Assembly: GCA_033239525.1 (NCBI GenBank) | Contig: BSYO01000014.1 | Span: 11,764,021 to 11,828,020 of the forward strand | Length of the DNA stretch: 64,000 nucleotides | Origin: Nepenthes gracilis | Lineage: Eukaryota > Streptophyta > Magnoliopsida > Caryophyllales > Nepenthaceae | Reading direction: 5' to 3' | In this document: positions 11,807 through 23,587 of the stretch, one piece after another | Position numbering within the stretch: the first letter of the stretch is position 1 | How the letters are laid out: every line of letters starts with the position of its first letter | The notes under the pieces: generated by a model | What the model saw: the letters and a program-made list of their open reading frames with translations, nothing else | Databases searched by the model: none | What the model was told of the DNA's origin: nothing | Made by a program: the position numbers and the translations under genes

Positions 11807-12465
11807 TGATGGGTCAAGCAACTATGGGTTCAAGGGGTAGTGCCCTACAACAGGCCCACAATGCAACAAAGGTTTTTTCAAAATAAAGAGTCCCACATTG
11901 CTCCAACAAGAATAGTGCATCTGCATGCCACACTATAAATTCAGACACCCTCAAACTTGGAAGGACAAGCTCGAAAAAGAAACTCCATAAGGTTTTACAT
12001 GACTCAAGCCGTTGAGCCAATCTCCAATAAGACGGAAAGAATGAGACCCTAAACTCTCCTCCCAAGAGGCTCCTCGGCCATCCAAGGTCCAAGGAAATGG
12101 CCATTCTCCAATCCTAAAGGCCTTTAAAATCGTCATTTGGAGGCCATCGGCCCTCGCCACTAAGAGGCTCCCATCACTCTTCTCGTTCGGAGGACATTAG
12201 CCCTCTGCTGCTAGGAGGCACTCCGCTAGCCTAGAGGCCCTCGGCCCTCCGCCGTCCAGAAGGCCATAAGATTCTACCGGCCGAGGCCATCGGCCCCATC
12301 GGCCCTCCTGAAGTCACTTGATTCTCGGCCCTCCACCCGCTAGGAGGACTTCAACTCCTCTTTTGGAGGCCATATCATCTTCCCGAGGAGGTCATCGCTA
12401 GTCGCTAGCCAAAAGGCCCTCAACCCTCAACGTTCGAGATCGAGGAACGGATTTTTGTTAGCGTC
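11807..12465 (+). mobile_element. Truncated LTR, copy A of the LTR nested in copia
   Basis: The first about 650 bp of the LTR complete at 14950-16565, beginning TGATGGGTCAAGC after the same copia flank GTTAT (11802-11806). It carries the shared CCCACATTGCTCC...CTATAAATTCAG segment near 11890-11940 and the start of the GC-rich GGCCCTCGGCCCTCC repeats. Identity to copy B fades at about 12440, leaving about 25 bp of unexplained sequence before the next LTR. ORFs here are repeat artefacts. Confidence 0.75.
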
Positions 12466-14412
12466 ACATTCTAAAACCTAACTAAACTATTTTAGGTCAC
12501 AGGATCACGACACGACCATCCTAGGACCCATATTCTTTTAACCATAATAAGTATAGCGGAAGTTATCTTAACACTTGTGGAAGCATTCATATTCATTCCA
12601 AAATATTCATTCCAGGGGTACATGGCCAAAATGTTTAACCATAAAGTTTCCAACAAGTCATTACAATAATATTTCTTCAAAATAAGCTTCCAAGGTCTTT
12701 AATCCTACAAACACAATCACGATGGACATGGTATACAAAGAATACTACCCATACAATGGGAAAAAGTTTTCAAGATTGAGTTAACACTTGAGAGGAAAAT
12801 CCACATTTGCCACACACGATCAAATCTCGTAAAATCTCATTCCCATCACAATCATCTCCAATAGGGAGAGTACATTCCAAACACTTCTCCATGCATCATA
12901 TCATCACAAGCACAATGTATTCTTCCATTCACGTCACGATTCACAATAAATGGGACTCAATTCCCTAAATCCACAATAAATCATTCAAAGTTCACAACAG
13001 AGATTAGATTTCATACCTCAAGCGATCACAAGTCACTTTGGAACCCTCTCGAGACTCATTCCCTGCCTCTAGCATACGGATTCACATTCTGAGCTTACAC
13101 TTACGTTTAAACATTTAAACATTACTTTCAATACAATTATGGGTCATATTACTTTGCATTTTCATTTCATTTCGGGTGAACTTCATATTTCCTTTTTCGA
13201 ACACCCGGACGCAGTACGGATTCGAACTTGGAAATCGGATATCTGGTAAAATTCGCACGTGCTCTTTTGTACACGATATTTCACATTTGGGTTCGATTTA
13301 ACTTATCACGATGATGGAAGCATGTAACTTCCCCTTTAATTGTGAATAAACAATCACGGAATTATTTCAAGACTCCCGGATGTCACGAACGGGTCAAATC
13401 TTGCGAGATTCGACATCCGGCCGATATATACACACAATTGGGATACGGGGATTCATATTCTAGGGTCCTTTCAACATTTCACGAAGGTGGAAACATGCAA
13501 AATCCACCTTTGGTCTCGTGAACAATAATTCCCTAATGGGCTCGACGCCGCAAACGGGTCCCCAAGATCGGACCGGCGGCCGACATATATATATCATTGG
13601 GACGTGGGGATTCCAATTTTGAGGTCAATTTCATGATACAAGGCATGAAAATGGAAAACCCCAAAACCTCGTGGGATAGGGTTTCGAAACCCAACCGGAC
13701 CAATCGGAAAATTCGGATAAACAACTATATTTTCTTAGACCTCAAGGCATGGGTTTCAAGATTCTAACGTTCATCGTGGGTATTGACACAAAATACCCAA
13801 CTAAAATACATAAAATAACGAAAGAGAACGAGAAGTGGGTATGAGAACACTTGCGTTTGACGCGGACTTTCACTTTTATGTGCAACGGAATCGAACTCCC
13901 GGGCTGGATCTCCTTCTTCTCTCTAGGCGTTCCTCTTCTCTCCTCAAAACCTCGGCCGATCGCAAAATGAGGGAGAGGAGAAAGCGCACAGTTCATTTTA
14001 ATTCGAGCTCCGCTCCAGCGGAGCGGCCATGCCACGGGTGACCACCGCTCGAGTTATTAGCGGTCTCACTTATGGTTTTTCTTTTCTTAAGCGCCTGGAG
14101 GGTTACTTCTTTATTAAAGCCAGCAGCAAGCCTGCGTTTTTCGCCGTTCGGGACCCGTTTTGACCATTCTAACACAATCTTTCACATCCTTGACCTTGTT
14201 CATTTTATATAACCTTAATAAGCCATGATTATCATGCTTTAAAATCGAAATCGTATTTTCAAAGTTACATAACTCGGTTTGCTTTTGTTCTCGATTCTTG
14301 ATTTTGGCTCTTTGAGCTGTTCATCTGATTCCTCTCGTAACTTTTGACCATGGTACACCCATATTAACTTAATTGTCTTCTAATTATTATTTCCTTAACT
14401 CAGAACCTCACA
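12466..14412 (-). mobile_element. Minus-strand LTR (1.95 kb) between the two copia copies
   Basis: Bounded by TGTTAGCGTCAC on the left and CCTCACA on the right, so on the minus strand it runs TGTGAGG...CTAACA. No retrotransposon domains lie inside. Three diverged tandem units fill 13230-13700. It sits exactly where the 1.2-kb duplication A/B is split. Best read as a solo LTR of a gypsy element; ATTTT precedes it at 12461-12465, and the matching right-hand copy is not convincing (offset by 5 bp). Confidence 0.62.
13230..13700. repeat. Diverged about 160 bp tandem repeat, three units
   Basis: Repeated landmarks in order are an ACGGGTC join, GGCCGAYATATA, ATTGGGAYRYGGGGATTC, TTTCA...GGTGGAAACATG or a close variant, and a CCTTT..TCGTGAAC segment. 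The units end near 13390, 13550 and 13700. They lie inside the minus-strand LTR. Confidence 0.6.
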
Positions 14413-14949
14413 TGTTTATTTTACTATTACTCTCCTAATATTATTTATGAAGTTCACCTCATTGGTCAATTTATGGCCACATCACAGTTTACTCACTACG
14501 CTACTATGCTCTTTATCCTTCAATATATTAAAGGATTTTTATTCAATGAATTTTAATTTTCTACTCATTCATCCTCTAGTTGTGTACGTTTTTTTTATAC
14601 TGATTGGGTAGGTGATCCCACTAATCAATGATGCATTGTTGGATATTATTTTTTCTTAGGAACATCTTTTACTCTATGACAAAGTAAAAAAATAATCTGT
14701 AATAACATGCTCAAATATAGAAGCAGAATATTGTGCCCTAACTGATACATTATAAAATTTATTTAGTTACATTGGCTACTAGAAGATATGAATATTATAC
14801 ATCATAATATAGTTATCTTATATTTTGATAATTAAAGTGTAATACAAATTACTTACAATGATATATTTTATGAGCGGATCAAGTATATTAAAAATGTATG
14901 TTATGTTATTCTCTAGCACATTCGACAAAATGGCATACATCTTTGTTAT
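14413..14949 (+). pseudogene. Ty1/copia RNase H remnant, copy B
   Basis: Near-identical second copy of 11276-11806, starting TGTTTATTTTACTATTACTC. It covers the same RNase H region and ends at the same codon with the flank GTTAT at 14945-14949. Small differences (single substitutions, an indel in the T-run at 14590) show separate decay after duplication. Confidence 0.88.
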
Positions 14950-15179
14950 TGATGGGTCAAGCAACCATGGGTTCAAGGGGTAATGTCCTTCAACAGGCCC
15001 ACAATCTAACAAAGGTTTTTTCAAAATAAAGAGTCTCACATTGCTCCAACAAAAACAGTGCATCTGCATGCCACACTATAAATTCAGACACCCTCAAACT
15101 TGGAAGGACAAGCTTAAAGAAGTTTAAAAAAGCTCCATAAGGTTTCACATGACTCAGAGAAGGGCGTAGCCGTTGCTAA

Positions 15180-15985
15180 TCAATCTCCAATAAGAGCAGA
15201 CTGGCGACCAGGAGACTCTCAACCCTCCTCCCATCCAGGAGGCTCCTCGGTCGTCCACCCGTTCGAAGGCTCCTTGGCCATTCTCCAATCCTAAAGGCCT
15301 TTAGCCTTCTTGTCATTTGGAGGCGATCAGCCCTCCGCCACTAAGAGGCTCCCATCACTCTTCCCGTTCGGAGGACATTGGCCGTCCACTACTAGGAGGC
15401 CCTCCGCCAGCCTAGAGGCCCTCGGCCCTCCTCCCGTCCGAAGGCCATTAGCCTTCTACCAGCCAGGAGGCCATCAGCCCCATCAGCCCTCCTCTAGTCC
15501 CAGAGGCTCTCAGCCCTCCACCCGCTAGGAGGACTTCAACCCTCCTCCTGTTTGGAGGCCATCAGCCTTCCGCCTTCCAAGTGGCCATCGTCCCTTCGCT
15601 AGCCAAAAGGCCCTCAACCCTCATCCCGTCCGGAGGCCATCGACCCTACTCCAGCCAGGAGGCCCTTAGCCCTTCGCTAACCGGGGAGGCCTCGCCTCTT
15701 CCCAGAGGCTATTGGCCTCGCCAACCAAGAGGCCTCAACCCTTCTTCCGTCTGGAGGAGGCCCTCCTCTCGTCCGGAAGGCTATTAATACCAAGAGGCCC
15801 AGCCCTTCTCCCATCCGGAGGCCATCAGCCCTCCTATAGTCCCGGAGGCTCTCATCCCCCGCTCGCTAGGAGGTCGTCCGAAGGTCATTAGCCCTCCTCC
15901 AGTCAGGAGGCCCTCGGCCCTCCTCCTGTCTGAAGGCCCTCGGCCCTCCATCCCTTCGGAGGCCCTCGACTCCCCATCTTGGAGT
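15180..15985. repeat. GC-rich minisatellite inside the solo LTR
   Basis: Irregular 30-40 bp units built on AGGAGGCC..CAGCCCTCC and CCCGTCCGGAGGCC, repeated about twenty times. In strong contrast to the AT-rich surroundings. A shorter version is present in copy A at about 12060-12440. Confidence 0.85.
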
Positions 15986-16084
15986 TATGAGTCTTCCATC
16001 CTGGAGTTAGGAGCTTGTTGTCTAAGAGTTAATCCTCCGCTCAGGTAACCAGAATGTTGACCCACCAGCACAACGTAGTCCTTT

Positions 16085-16310
16085 TTCTCAAAGCTGCCTT
16101 CCGTGGGCACACTTTTAAACCGCCCCTCTGTTGGGCGCACCTTTAAGCCGCCTTCCGCAGGCGTACCTCTAAACCGCTCCTCTACCGGGCGTGTCACTAA
16201 GCCGCCTCTCTGTCGGGCGCACCTCTAAACCGCCCTCCGTAAGCGTACCTCTAAGCCGCTCATTTGCTAGGCGCACCTCTAAGTCGCCATCAATTGGCAC
16301 ATCCAAATGC
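16085..16310. repeat. About 33 bp tandem repeat inside the solo LTR
   Basis: About seven units with consensus close to ACCTCTAAACCGCC followed by TCCGTNGGGCG. Seen directly. A different unit from the upstream minisatellite. Confidence 0.85.
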
Positions 16311-16565
16311 TTCATCCGCCACTATATGCTTATATACATTCATCGCATCCTCCTAACATCTTTCTAATTTCTAAGAAAGATTTCTAACATGAGCATCGAA
16401 GGATATACGGTGGGAGCAATTTTCTCTGACCTCCTATTTATAATTTGTGGTGTGCAAGTTTCAGGTTAATAGTGATGGAGATCGAACCCACTCTAATTCA
16501 AACCGCAACGAAAGAATGAAAGACTCACTAATTCATACCACAACTCAAAAACCAAGAATGTATCA

Positions 16566-16683
16566 ATTACATACTATCGGCTGAGCAATCCAGTGATATC
16601 TTCACCAAGTCATATATCACATGATGACTTCATGATCTAATTTTCATCTCAAACTAGTTTCTACTTCTTAAATTTGAGGGTGA
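16566..16683 (+). pseudogene. 3' tail of the copia pol
   Basis: Resumes the copia frame interrupted by the solo LTR: ILSAEQSSDIFTKS, then a degenerate C-terminus with LKLV-like residues. It ends in a purine-rich AAATTTGAGGGTGA tract directly before the LTR, as expected for a polypurine tract. Confidence 0.75.
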
Positions 16684-16943
16684 TGTCAAATATAATAGGG
16701 AATATATAAAATGTGTATTATTATATTTTATAATATTATATTTCTAAATACATAATATTATTATACATAATATTTTATAATATTATATTTCTAACTACAT
16801 AATATAATCAAAATATTTTATAAATATTTTTTTATATATTTATAATTATTATTTTTATATAAATTTTATGCCGATTATACTGTATAAATAGTGTATCATT
16901 ATAAAATAAAGACAAATTGAAGTTTGTATCCTCTGTTCTAACA
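16684..16943 (+). mobile_element. 3' LTR of the copia element
   Basis: Starts TGTCAAATATA, ends CTGTTCTAACA, and is extremely AT-rich. It has the same start and layout as the LTRs at 42078 and 46933, so the two copia elements are one family. A TATA-like TGTATAAATAG lies near 16882. The 5' LTR of this copy is not in the window. Confidence 0.75.
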
Positions 16944-17049
16944 TCGTGAAAACTAGTTAGCCATCATGCCAAACCAGAAGGTAGATACAGATATAGGAAA
17001 CCAAACCGATACAGATATTGGAAACCATGCAGAAGGAAAAAGACAGGTA

Positions 17050-17086
17050 CAGAGAGAGAGAGAGAGAGAGGGGGGGGGGGGGGGGG
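17050..17086. repeat. (AG)n followed by a G homopolymer
   Basis: About ten AG units run into a tract of about 16 G. Simple sequence; the exact length is prone to assembly error. Confidence 0.85.
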
Positions 17087-17675
17087 TTCACCAATTCCCA
17101 CTTGCTGCTGAACAAGACAAGAGAATATGGAAATTGGGTTGTCAATTTCAACATTTCTTGATTTATTTAATTGCTCAGGGCAGATTTTGTTTTTACTATT
17201 GCTCACAGTCTCTGTTTGTCTTCCTCCCGGTGTTTGTCTCTCTTAGACCAGATCCCTCTCTGCTGTGCCTCTGCATAAGTGAAACTGTTCAGTAGGGTAA
17301 ACTGACTCTCTTCAAGTGAAGTCCATCGAAAATTCTTTCCTTTTGATGCAAAAACGTCATTTTCAAAACCTAAAAGATAGAGTGACAGCTCTCCCTTAAG
17401 AGAAGACTCTATGGACTGCACTGGTAAAAAAAAATAATAACTAATTTATGACTAGGATTCGATTACTCAAACTGAGATGGTGAAATCGGAAAGAAGGCAA
17501 GGTCAGTTTCTGAGTAGTCCGTCGGCCAATTGAGTTCCGCTTTCAGGAATCATCCGGGTAGCTTTGTTCGTTGGTGGGTCATGTGTTATTCTCTGCCCTT
17601 TTCTATTCTTCTCCGGCATTTTGTTTTCTAGCAGTTGATTTTCTACCAATTTTGTTTGGCGATTTGTTTATAGTG

Positions 17676-20600
17676 ATGGGGCAGGGGGATTATGGAGATA
17701 CTAAATTGTTCGGCCTCAATGTGGCTCCAAGGCACAAGCGTTCGAAGAGGTACCTATCTGATTTTTGTTTTTGTTTATAATATATTTAATCCATTTTTGT
17801 GTTACCTCAAAATTAATTTGTGGCATCTACAAAATGGAAATGATATTGTTTTTTCTTTTTTTTTCAACAAGCCACAAATCCTAGTCAGTTATCTCCGTTA
17901 ACATTCCTTAACATACTTTGCGGTATTGCTGAGGCGTCAAAAAGCAAGAGAAATAAGTAGTGGAGTCGGCTAGACACAGAAATTTAGAGGCATAATGTGC
18001 AAGAGGAGCGGGTAGAACTATCGATTCTGCCATTAATTTTGTGCCCTTTTGAAACTTTCATGTCAGCTTTATTCTGGAATAATGAAATCTAACAAGATTT
18101 AATCTAAAACAGTTACATAGTTGTGCGTTATACTTTATGCTTTCTTATTTTCTCTTTAAATTGGGAACTATGAAAGCCATTAAAGAGTATCGTTTATGGA
18201 TAAGGGCAGACAGTTGGTGGAAAATTTTCTCAATACAAGTGTTTTCTTTCGCTGAATCTTTTGATTTTCCTCTTTATTATTGTTGTCAGCTTTCCAGATA
18301 AGATGAGAGTCGAGAAAGGGAGCTTTGATGATAGCTATGAAGCATCTCCTCGTTTAAAGTTGGTAAATCATCGCCCCCCATTGTGTTCCAATGCTGTTGT
18401 AATTGTTAACATGATTTTCTAAAGCAGAGAAAGGGGACTATCACTTGATGGTTTCTGATTATCTTGTTTTTCATTTGATTACTCAATTTCTAAATCCTGG
18501 ATTATACTGTTCGTAATGATTGCTCTTTATATTGGTCTCTTGGACCTCGTTAATGCATGCTAGTATGGTCATGCTGTCGATGTTGTTGAGTCCATTCTAT
18601 GTAGAATGAGTTTTCTTTGTCGAGATCAAGTTACAATGACTCTGCAGGGTTTTGATATTCCAAGTTGATTGGACATCAGGATATGGGGCTTCTGAAGGGA
18701 TGTAGTAAATGTATAAAGAAGCAATCTCAGAATGCTGAAACCCATAATTCTCTCAAACAAGAGGTATGCATTGAACTTGTACATCTTAATCAGTTGGTTT
18801 AGAAATTTTTGGGCATCATGCTGGTGCAATGTATCATTTAATGTTGTGGTGGTGTCAGTTTGATGAGCAAAGCTTCTGCTATATGCAGGGTTTGGGGAAT
18901 GGTCAAACAACTTTTGGGTCTATTATACGTGTGATCTTATATTACATTATACAAGTGGTTGTTTCCGAGACTTGAAGTTGTAACCACTAAATCATACAAT
19001 GACAACTCTACCGTAGTTCCAAAGCTCCCATTTTGTGTGCTAATAATGCTTATTCACTAGCCGTTATGCACTTGCATTGTTCTACCTCTCTGTCTTTCTC
19101 ATTCTCTCTAATAACTGGTTTTGCTTTAACCCTCTTTTCTTCCTTACTTGTATGTTTCCATCTTCTATGCAGATTTCACTACTTGAGAAAAGGTTACAAG
19201 ATGAAGTTGTTGTTCGTGGTGCTTTGGAAAAAGCATTGGGATGTGGATCTTCGTATATCACAAATGAACCTTCAATTCCAAAGGTAGTCAGTTCGTCTTC
19301 TCTTCTTTTACCATCAACTACAATGTTGTTCTTCCAGAATATATCATGAGATAGCCTTGTTTCTACAAAGAGAAGTTTGTTTAACTTGAATTTCTTGTTT
19401 TTTGGTGTGAATTTTTTTGTTAATCTTAATCTATGTACTATCTTAGCACTGGCTCAAATCATTGATTACTTTAGCTGTCTCCTCTTTCTCAAGATATCTG
19501 TTTCTTTTATACTGTTTTAATTTTTTTGTGGGAATAACGTGTTCACCCAAATAATACCTATCGATGCCCCCACAATTTTCCTTATTTGGTAATTTTACTT
19601 CAAATGAATATGAAAAATGTGGAGTGCTAATAACTATCAAAGGAATGCTTATATTGTTTGCAGTTTTCTTGATTGCTGCTTTTTATCTGTCCTCAGCCTG
19701 CAGCAGAGTTGATTAAGGAGATTGCAGTATTGGAATTGGAAGTTGTGTATTTAGAGCAATATCTTCTCTCACTGTATAGGAAAGCTTTTGATCAGCAAAT
19801 CTCCTCTGTATCTCCAACTGCTAAGGGCCAAGGAACAAAGTATTCTGTGATGACGCCAAGGAGACTATTCGTCGATGATGATGCAGTTGATACCACGACA
19901 AAGACTCGAAATTCAGCATTTTATTCTGACTCTCGATTGCTTTCTAATGTATGGAAGGAACCGAGCAGTGTTGGCCTAGAAGACAAGATGCTTGATTCTG
20001 GTGTTCATCGCTGCCACTCTTCTTTGTCTCAACACTCTCCTTATGGAGGAAGAACTTCTACTCTGATGGACTCAGCATCTAGAGCTTTGCTTTCATGTCA
20101 CTCTCAACCCTTGTCCATGATGGAGGTAATTCCTTTTGCATATAATTTGTTAGTATGGAGTGGGGATACACCAATTGTAGTGCAAAACATCTCAGGGAAA
20201 TAATCTTTACTTTCATAGAATAAAATATATTCTAATATTGAAAAATATGTGACTACTATGGTGATATGTTATAATATATTGACCAATATTTTAAATATCG
20301 GCCAATATGGTCGATAATACTAATATATCAATTTTCTATTTATTGTTTGTTCTTGGAAGTCCAAATCCACTTATTTTAAATATACTCAAATCTTCTAGAA
20401 AATCTAGTCCTGTTTTTTTTTTTTTTTTCTAAAGGTATAAAAGCTTTTGTTATATTTTTCTAATGACTTGATCTCTCTTGTTTAATTTTGATAAAATTTA
20501 TTGAAACTTTTCAAATATGATAAATATAGTCAAATATCAGTAAATAATTCAGATTTGATACGGCCATGAGATTTTTTTTTCATTTTTTTGGGCATCCGCA

Positions 20601-23587
20601 ACATCCGATTTTGGTATATATTGCATGTTAAGGATGATAGCGATACGGCCGTGACCGATTCTGAGTTTTAAAGTGTAAAGCATTATGAAATGGCTACACT
20701 TTAATTCTACATATCAAAATGTATTTATCTATTCGTGCTGCTTTTATCTTGACTGTTTCATGGTAATTGTATTGACTATGGGTAGCATCTGTCACGTTAG
20801 TCCAATTCTTTGGGATAATGTTTTATGCATGGATGTCCTATTCGAAAACTGCTACTGTATTCTGACCAAGAATGTCTTCTTGGTAGTATGCTCAGAGTGC
20901 CAGTTCAAATGTAATAAGTCTCGCAGAGCATCTAGGTACGCGCATTGCAGATCATGTTCCAGATAGCCCGAACAGGATTTCAGAAGATATGGTAAAGTGC
21001 ATGGCAGGGATATTTTGCAAGCTCGCTGACCCGCCTTCAACACATAATGGACTCTCATCACCCAATTCATCTTCCTCTTCGGTGGGTGGGTTTTCTCCAC
21101 TATGCCAACATGATGTGTGGAGTCCCGGATTTAGCAAAGATTTACTCGATGCACATTTAGATAATCCTTTCAACGTTGAAGGACTTAAGGAGTTCAGTGG
21201 CCCTTACAGCACCATGGTGGAGGTGCCATGCATATATCGAGAGTGTCAAAAATCGGGTGTCATCGAACGTATGCTGGAAAATTTTAGGTAAGAGAGATGG
21301 TCGATAGAGTGGAGAAAAGAGTTATGACATTGCTATGAAAAGATATTTGAACGGCTAAACATTTTAACTTCTGATTGTGTTTCTGTTGCTGTCCAAGGTC
21401 ACTCATCTGTCGGCTGCAAGAAATAGATCCAAAGAAGATGAAGTACGAGGAGAAGCTGGCATTCTGGATTAACGTTCACAATGCTTTGGTGATGCATGTA
21501 ATGATCATCGAATGTCATTGCAACTGGTCGTTTACCAGTTCACTTCATGTCCTGAATTGTTATCAGCTCTCTGTTTCTTGACAGGCATTTTTGGCGTATG
21601 GAATTCCGCAAAATAATGTGAAGAGGGTCTTTTTACTGTTGAAGGTGAGAAAATGGCTACTTTGTATGTTTCATCTACGAGAGAAATAGTGACTTATTGT
21701 TTTGTCTCATGCAGGCTGCCTACAATGTCGGGGGTCATACAATAAGTGCGGACACAATACAGAGTACTATCTTGGGATGTAGAATGTCTCGTCCTGGACA
21801 GGTTTTCTCTCCTAGGATCCTTTCTCTCTGCATTTAGGCTTAATCCAAAACCCGTGAATCCTGATATTGGTTACCAGTTGTGAAATGTCTGATATTTTCC
21901 CTCTGGTAGATGAGGAAATGTCTTGTTTTACATTCTTTTGCCAAGTTCCCGCTCTTGCAATTCTAGCACCTTACTGTCTGCCTTGATTGGATGATGGGCT
22001 TTCAGCTTGATTCAGGGTAAGCTAGTTTACAGATGCTTGTTAAAATAGGAGGAAAATTGATTCCTTCTGCTTAGGCAACTTTCAGAGTTAATTTGGACCA
22101 TCTTGGCCGGCAAATCTCTACAAGTTTCTCAGAATTTGCTGCAACTTTGACATCTTTCTAATGGGTTTGAGGCCTTTTGGTGTTTTTGTAGTGGTTCCGA
22201 AGGTTAATGTCACCAAGGTCAAAATTCAAGACGGGAGATGAACGTCAAGCCTATGCCATTGAGCGTCAAGAACCCCTTCTACACTTTGCCCTTTGCTCTG
22301 GAAGCCACTCTGATCCTGCGGTATCTTCATTCTCTGAAACTCAAATCTCATCTGTTCTTCTGAGCATTTCCCTGTGCTCCCATAAGTGCCTACATAAAAC
22401 ACTAGACTTTCAGAATTTTTATATCCCACATGATTCTCCTTTCTCCTCTTCCTGAATAATAAAGCTGAATGGAAGTCTTGCTATGGTAGTAGAGTTGTTG
22501 CGGTGTGACTTGGTTGTTATAAGTTTGAGTCTTGGAATGATCTCTTACAAGGTAAAATTGCGTATAATAAATCTAAAATTAGCCTAATATTTTTTCGAAA
22601 CCCGCTTATGTAGGGGTTTCGTGCAGAGGTGCTGGTCATATTGAATAATTTGGAAGATGGAGAAAGGAAAATTTTGTTGGAAATGGTGCTCATGGACGAA
22701 TCTAGAGAGTGGTTTTTCCAATAAGAAACGTCTTGTATGACGTGGCATATATTTTATTTATTTATTAAATTGATAAATGTTACAATTATATGTTAATAAT
22801 TTAAATATATTAATTAATTAATTATAAATAATTATTCTCTCAATAAACATGCTTATTCAAGACATATCATCCGAAAAAAAGGATAGATATTTTAGTAATT
22901 TAAAAATAATCATTATTCTCTTTATAAAAGGTAATGTATTCCCATCATTATTATACATCATTAAAATATATTTTGTATAAAGAAATAGGAATATAGAGAA
23001 AAAAGTTTCTAGTTTTCAGAGACAAAAACAAATCGATAGATTAATTTTACAGGTTATTTTAGTAAACTAATGGCTTTATATTCATGAATCTAGTTATATT
23101 AATTTATATTTTCATATAACGATATATTAAAAAATATAATAATAAAGATTTCAAAAATTAAAATTAAAGTCTCACTTTTACATTCCCATCTCAGGTCACC
23201 TAATTAACCATCAAACCAGACGTGAATACACCACTTGGTATTTTCTTCCCTAAAAATTCCTTTCTTGTTCGTCTTCCTCAGCTTCGAGTGTACACGCCCA
23301 AGAGAGTATTTCAGGAGCTGGAAGCAGCCAAAGAAGAATACATTCGTGCGACCTTTGGCATTCGCAAAGATCACAAAATCCTCTTACCGAAGGTCGTAGG
23401 TTCGTATGCAAAGGATGCAGGGTTGTGTCAGGCAGATATCATCCGGATGGTCCAACACTCCTTGCCCGAGTCCCTGCGGAAGAAGACTCTCAAGAAATGT
23501 CAACTCGGAAAAAGAAGCAAGAGCTGCGAATGGATGCCTCACGATTTTTCTTTCCGTTATCTGATAACCAAGGAACTGGTCAGGTGA
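17676..23587 (+). CDS. DUF547 / MIP1-type leucine-zipper protein
   Basis: Plant-specific family: N-terminal MIP1 leucine zipper plus C-terminal DUF547. Described as ternary complex factor MIP1-like; biochemical role not established. Eleven exons with GT-AG junctions join without stop or frameshift into 617 residues: 17676-17749, 18290-18362, 18680-18763, 19173-19283, 19697-20125, 20887-21287, 21398-21497, 21585-21644, 21715-21801, 22192-22320, 23282-23587. Residues about 65-160 form the coiled coil (LLEKRLQDEVVVRGALEKAL; ELIKEIAVLELEVVYLEQYL). Residues about 390-520 form DUF547 (YEEKLAFWINVHNALVMH; AAYNVGGHTIS; EPLLHFALCSGS), followed by VYTPKRVFQELEAAKEEYIRA. The start MGQGDYGDTKLFGLNVAPRH is chosen because it fits family N-termini; an in-frame ATG at 17571 would add 35 hydrophobic residues. 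Both ends are flanked by retrotransposons, yet the gene looks intact. Predicted from sequence; transcript support is not available here. Confidence 0.93.
20230..20670. repeat. Possible decayed repeat in intron 5 of the DUF547 gene
   Basis: The intron between exons 5 and 6 (20126-20886) contains repeated variants of GATACGGCC and ATCGGCCAATATGGTCGAT (near 20300, 20560 and 20645) in AT-rich DNA with T-runs. Such motifs occur in dispersed plant repeats, but no termini or family could be fixed. Confidence 0.3.
22475..22635 (+). mobile_element. tRNA-derived SINE in the last intron of the DUF547 gene
   Basis: The intron between exons 10 and 11 holds a decayed short interspersed element. A box-A-like GGTAGTAGAGTTG lies at about 22484-22497, and a box-B-like GTTTGAGTC at about 22523-22531 (consensus GTTCGAGTC). 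The characteristic tail follows: CTTACAAGGTAAAATTGCGTA, and further on CCCGCTTATGTAGGGG and TTTCGTGCA. This order matches a widespread angiosperm SINE family whose body reads CAAGGTAAGGCTGCGTA and CGCATAGCGGGAGC. Most differences are C to T or G to A. It is older decay and does not disturb the splice sites. Confidence 0.72.

Larger units (their letters stand above)
14950..16565 (+). mobile_element. Solo LTR (1.6 kb) nested in the copia RNase H
   Basis: Begins TGATGGGTC and ends AATGTATCA. Flanks GTTAT (14945-14949) and ATTAC (16566-16570) differ only by transitions. Removing the LTR and one flank restores an open copia reading, HLCYILSAEQSSDIFTKS. The last 150 bp (from TTTATAATTTGTGGTG) match the end of the LTR at 50565, so it is a relative of the Tat-like element. 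Two blocks of GC-rich minisatellite fill its centre. It holds no domains; proline-rich ORFs at 15310-15790 come from the minisatellite. Confidence 0.82.

Noticed and set aside
13742..14175. ORFs on both strands near 13.8-14.2 kb
   Set aside because: They lie inside an LTR leader, have no recognisable domain and are partly mirror frames of each other.
15310..15787. Proline/serine-rich plus-strand ORFs (72 and 68 codons)
   Set aside because: They are translations of the GC-rich minisatellite inside an LTR; no start context, no family, and other frames are equally open.
15180..16310. Repeat arrays considered as CRISPR-like
   Set aside because: Units vary and abut without unique spacers, and the context is a plant LTR.
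16966..17295. 109-codon plus-strand ORF upstream of the DUF547 gene
   Set aside because: It runs through the AG/G simple repeat; composition is low-complexity and no homology is apparent.
17571..17675. Upstream in-frame extension of the DUF547 protein
   Set aside because: It would add 35 hydrophobic residues not expected for the family; MGQGDYG is the better start.
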